Origin: Vicinamibacteria bacterium | GTDB lineage: Bacteria; Acidobacteriota; Vicinamibacteria; Fen-336; JAGNNV01 | Direction: 5' to 3' | Length of the DNA stretch: 8,800 nucleotides | NCBI GenBank assembly: GCA_016650185.1 | Contig: JAENWE010000041.1 | Span: 1-8,800 of the forward strand | Shown: positions 6,379 through 8,800 of the stretch, piece by piece | How positions within the stretch are numbered: position 1 is the first letter of the stretch | How the letters are laid out: the number at the start of each line of letters is the position of its first letter | The notes under the pieces: model-generated | What the model saw: the letters and a program-made list of their open reading frames with translations, nothing else | What the model was told of the DNA's origin: nothing | Database searches by the model: none | Made by a program: the position numbers and the translations under genes

Positions 6379-7254
6379 ATGGATGGTCTGATCACTCGAT
6401 CGCGGCCCGAGCCGACGTCCCTTCGGCGATCCTGGATGTGGCTCTTAGCCTCCCTCGTTCTGCATCTTGTCGCCATCTCGCGGCAGGTGGATGTCGACGG
6501 CATTTCGCTCTTCGAGCGGACCGTGGTGTCGGTGTTCTCCCCAGTGCAGCATGTTCTCGCTTCCATCGCCTCAGGCGTTTCTGGAGCCTGGGGCTCGTTC
6601 GTGGATCTGCGCTCGGTGGGCGAGGAGAACCTTGACCTTAAGGCTCGCCTGCGGGATGCCGAACTGCGGCTTCTGGCTCAACGCGCCGCGGTTGAGGAGA
6701 ACGCCCGGCTAAGGGTGATCCTGGACCTAAAACCACGTTTGCCTATGACAACACTCCTTGCCGACGTGGTGGCCCGAAACGCGTCGCCGTGGTTCAAGAC
6801 CATCTCGATCGACAAGGGATCTGCTCAGGGTGTGTTCTACGGAGCGACCGTCCTCTCCCCTTCAGGCGTCCTTGGTCGGGTCATCTCTGTGTCGACGAAT
6901 TCGGCGAGCGTTCAGCTCCTGGTGGACCGGGATAGCGGCGCAGCCGTGCTGACCGAACGAGGCCGGGTAGACGGCGTCGTTTCCGGCGTTCAAGACGATG
7001 GCGACGGGTCGCCCCTTCTTTTGATGAAATACGTTCCCAGCCTGGCTTTCCTTGGCATCGGCGAGTTTGTGGTGACCTCGGGCCTAGACCAGCTCTTTGA
7101 GAAGGGCCTAGTGGTGGGAACCGTACTAAGAATCGACGAACCCGCGGGGCTCTTCAAGGATGTTTGGGTTCGCCCCTCGGCTTCCCCCGCGTTCGCTGAG
7201 CAGGTCTTCGTCTCTACGGTCTCGAAGGGCGGCGACCCGGTTCCTCTGCGATGA
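6379..7254 (+). CDS. mreC: Rod shape-determining protein MreC
   Basis: Inner-membrane scaffold of the elongasome that binds PBP2 in the periplasm and helps activate it. 291 residues, typical length. A basic cytoplasmic tail (RSRPEPTSLRRS) is followed by one membrane segment at about 19-34, then an alpha-helical coiled coil at about 76-118 (LKARLRDAELRLLAQRAAVEENARLR) that drives dimerisation. The two-barrel MreC core runs from about 121 to 280: VVARNASPWFKTISIDKGSAQGV at 130-152 is the family signature, followed by GVLGRVISVSTNSASVQLLVDRDSG and 'FVVTSGLDQLFEKGLVVG'. The ATG at 6379 is preceded by GAGG at 6366-6369 with a nine-base spacer. The gene starts 77 bases after mreB, the widest gap in the operon, and its stop overlaps the mreD start (ATGA). 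Confidence 0.95.
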   Translation: MDGLITRSRPEPTSLRRSWMWLLASLVLHLVAISRQVDVDGISLFERTVVSVFSPVQHVLASIASGVSGAWGSFVDLRSVGEENLDLKARLRDAELRLLAQRAAVEENARLRVILDLKPRLPMTTLLADVVARNASPWFKTISIDKGSAQGVFYGATVLSPSGVLGRVISVSTNSASVQLLVDRDSGAAVLTERGRVDGVVSGVQDDGDGSPLLLMKYVPSLAFLGIGEFVVTSGLDQLFEKGLVVGTVLRIDEPAGLFKDVWVRPSASPAFAEQVFVSTVSKGGDPVPLR

Positions 7255-7730
7255 AAGAGAACCTCATTGCCTTGTGCCTCCTTCTGCTCAGCCTGCTTCT
7301 GCAAGGCGGGCTGAGCTTGTTCCTGCCGATCAGCGCCTACCTCGATCTCCCCCTGGTGGTGGCCACGTGGTTCGCGCTTTCCCGTGGAGAGATTCTTGGC
7401 ATGGTGGGAGGGTCCCTATCGGGCTGGCTCTCAGAGGCTCTTTTTGGTCGGGGAATCAAGGGAGTCTCAGGTCTTATTCGGCTCGTGCTTGGTTTCGCGC
7501 TCGGCCTTCTCGGCTCACGCTTCCTCATTAACGGCGCCCTCCCTCGATTTTCCCTTCTCCTGACCGTCACGGTGATCGACACTCGGGTTTTTGAATGGAT
7601 CGCCCCGTCCTTCGGCCTGTCGCCGGTGCAGTACTCGCCCACTGCTATGACCGTTCGCGGTTCCATCAATGCCACGGTGGGGCTCGTCCTCTTCGCCTTG
7701 TTCGAGAGGCACCGGGCCAGGACAGCATGA
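7251..7730 (+). CDS. mreD: Rod shape-determining protein MreD
   Basis: Polytopic inner-membrane partner of MreC in the elongasome. 159 residues, the normal size, almost entirely hydrophobic with about five or six membrane-spanning stretches (roughly 5-25, 30-44, 46-64, 72-93, 98-117 and 137-152). The GEILGMVGGSLSGWLSEALF stretch at 46-65 matches the conserved GxxxGFxxGLLxD(A/L)L region of the family. The start ATG overlaps the mreC stop as ATGA and no ribosome binding site precedes it, so translation is probably coupled to mreC. Sequence conservation in MreD is low; the call rests on size, hydropathy and its place between mreC and mrdA. Confidence 0.92.
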   Translation: MKENLIALCLLLLSLLLQGGLSLFLPISAYLDLPLVVATWFALSRGEILGMVGGSLSGWLSEALFGRGIKGVSGLIRLVLGFALGLLGSRFLINGALPRFSLLLTVTVIDTRVFEWIAPSFGLSPVQYSPTAMTVRGSINATVGLVLFALFERHRARTA

Positions 7731-8800
7731 AAATCTACGAAGACCTGCGCGCAACCCAGAAACGCCTGGATGGACTTCAGAATGGGCTGCTCCTCCTGAT
7801 GGCGCTGGTTCTGCTCCAGTTTTGGATCCTCCAGGGAGTGAACTCGAAACATTTTCGAGAACTGGCGGAGAACAACCGGATCCGAACCCTGAGCATCGCG
7901 GCTCCCCGAGGCATCCTGACGGATCGCAACGGGCACGTCCTGGCCGAGAACAGACCCTCTTTCAAGATCGTCGTGACCATGGGCCCGGCATCCGGGTCGA
8001 TTGAAGAAATTTCTCGCTCTTTGTCGTCGCTGTTGAACGTCGAAGAAACGGACATCCGACAACGGCTCGGCAGACCTCGGGCGGCCTACCAGCCGGTGAC
8101 GATCAAAGCCAAGGCCTCCTTTGCGGACGTGGCCGCTATCGAGGCCCGCCGCTTGGAGATGCCCGAAGTCAGCGTTGAGGTGGTGCCCGTGCGGTCCTAT
8201 CCCCAGGCGGAGAGCGCGGCCCATGTCGTGGGACGCGTGGGCGAGGTCACCGATCGGCAACTCAAGCAGCCGGCCTTCGCGGATTTCGAGCCCGGTCGGG
8301 TGGTCGGGCAGTCGGGTCTTGAGGCCCTATACAATGATGCCCTCACCGGCACCGACGGCATGCGACGCGTGGTAGTCAACAGCCGCGGTGTTGAGGTGTC
8401 GCTCTCGCAGAACCAGCCGGCGCGCGGTGGAGGTGCGGTGGAGGTGACCCTCTCGGCCGAGCTGCAGACGGCCATGGAACAGGCTTTCAAGAACCGGGCC
8501 GGAAGTGCTGTGGCTCTTGATCCTTTTACCGGCGAAATCCTGGGCCTCGTCTCTTCCCCGGGGTTCGATCCGAACAGCTTCAGTTCGGGCATCGAGCGCT
8601 CCTTGTGGGAGAGCCTGAGCCGCGATCCCGAAACCCCCTTGTTCAATCGCGCCGTGCAGGGCCAATACCCGCCCGGCAGTCTCTTCAAGGTGGTGGTGGC
8701 GGCGGCAGGCCTCGAGGGCGGTCTGATCACGCCGGAGACCACCGTGTACTGTCCGGGATACGCCTCGATTTACGGGCATGTGTTCAAGTGCAATCGCCCC
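7727..8800 (+). CDS. mrdA: Penicillin-binding protein 2 (elongasome peptidoglycan transpeptidase), C-terminus cut by window edge
   Basis: Class B penicillin-binding protein that cross-links new lateral-wall peptidoglycan, partnered with RodA glycosyltransferase. 358 codons are present of about 600-640. Short cytoplasmic N-terminus, one membrane segment at about 17-36 (GLLLLMALVLLQFWILQG), then the pedestal/dimerisation region opening with APRGILTDRNGHVLAEN at 59-75 (the RGxIxDRNG box), and GQSGLEALYNDALTGTDG near 191-208. The transpeptidase domain begins about 245 (ELQTAME) with GSAVALDPFTGEILGLVSSP. The catalytic SxxK is SLFK, nucleophile Ser318 and Lys321, inside QYPPGSLFK; E. coli PBP2 uses Ser330. 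SxN and KTG motifs lie beyond the window. The start overlaps the mreD stop (ATGA), with AGGA at 7719-7722 only four bases upstream. The order mreB-mreC-mreD-mrdA predicts rodA next. Confidence 0.96.
   Translation, partial: MKIYEDLRATQKRLDGLQNGLLLLMALVLLQFWILQGVNSKHFRELAENNRIRTLSIAAPRGILTDRNGHVLAENRPSFKIVVTMGPASGSIEEISRSLSSLLNVEETDIRQRLGRPRAAYQPVTIKAKASFADVAAIEARRLEMPEVSVEVVPVRSYPQAESAAHVVGRVGEVTDRQLKQPAFADFEPGRVVGQSGLEALYNDALTGTDGMRRVVVNSRGVEVSLSQNQPARGGGAVEVTLSAELQTAMEQAFKNRAGSAVALDPFTGEILGLVSSPGFDPNSFSSGIERSLWESLSRDPETPLFNRAVQGQYPPGSLFKVVVAAAGLEGGLITPETTVYCPGYASIYGHVFKCNRP

Noticed and set aside
7337..8260. Minus-strand open frame of 307 codons opposite mreD and mrdA
   Set aside because: Long, but antisense to two genes with clear family motifs; its composition is Arg/His/Gly-rich, as in shadow frames, with no recognisable domain.

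Overview
The window is a GC-rich, densely coding stretch of a Gram-negative bacterial chromosome with two divergent gene groups. MreB, MreC, MreD, PBP2 and a PpiD-type chaperone imply a rod-shaped cell with an inner membrane and periplasm. The style of the MreB and FecR-like proteins, the high GC content and the frequent TTG starts suggest Acidobacteriota, with Myxococcota or another deltaproteobacterial lineage as the alternative. This placement rests on remembered family sequences, not on a search.

Left arm, minus strand, read from about 2770 down to 1: a membrane-anchored SurA/PpiD-type peptidyl-prolyl isomerase (852-2768) is followed after 26 bases by purM, the AIR synthetase of purine biosynthesis. 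purM starts at a TTG at 825 and runs off the window at position 1 with 275 codons present.

The 246-base gap 2769-3014 separates the divergent arms and should hold both promoters. It contains the perfect palindrome AGTATACT but no convincing -35 box.

Right arm, plus strand, 3015 to 8800: six genes that look like one operon. They are a FecR-domain membrane-anchored protein, a GAF-like/GGDEF nucleotide cyclase, mreB, mreC, mreD and mrdA (PBP2, cut by the window end). Gaps are 32 bases (14 if the upstream TTG of the GGDEF gene is used), 9, 77, then two 4-base ATGA overlaps. The last four genes encode the core of the elongasome, which directs lateral cell-wall synthesis: MreB filaments inside, the MreC/MreD membrane scaffold, and the PBP2 transpeptidase outside.

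The most interesting point is the GGDEF protein. It has an intact GGDEF motif and RxxD inhibitory site, but Ser207 replaces the guanine-contacting Asp (Asp344 of PleD). That swap marks the hybrid promiscuous (Hypr) GGDEF enzymes, which make 3',3'-cGAMP. A candidate cGAMP synthase directly upstream of mreBCD-mrdA, with a FecR-like envelope protein in front of it, suggests a second-messenger link to cell-wall elongation. Secondary points are a Gln in place of the usual catalytic Glu of MreB, and a 20-codon leader-like ORF in the mreB-mreC gap. No RNA gene, mobile element, CRISPR array or clear terminator was seen.
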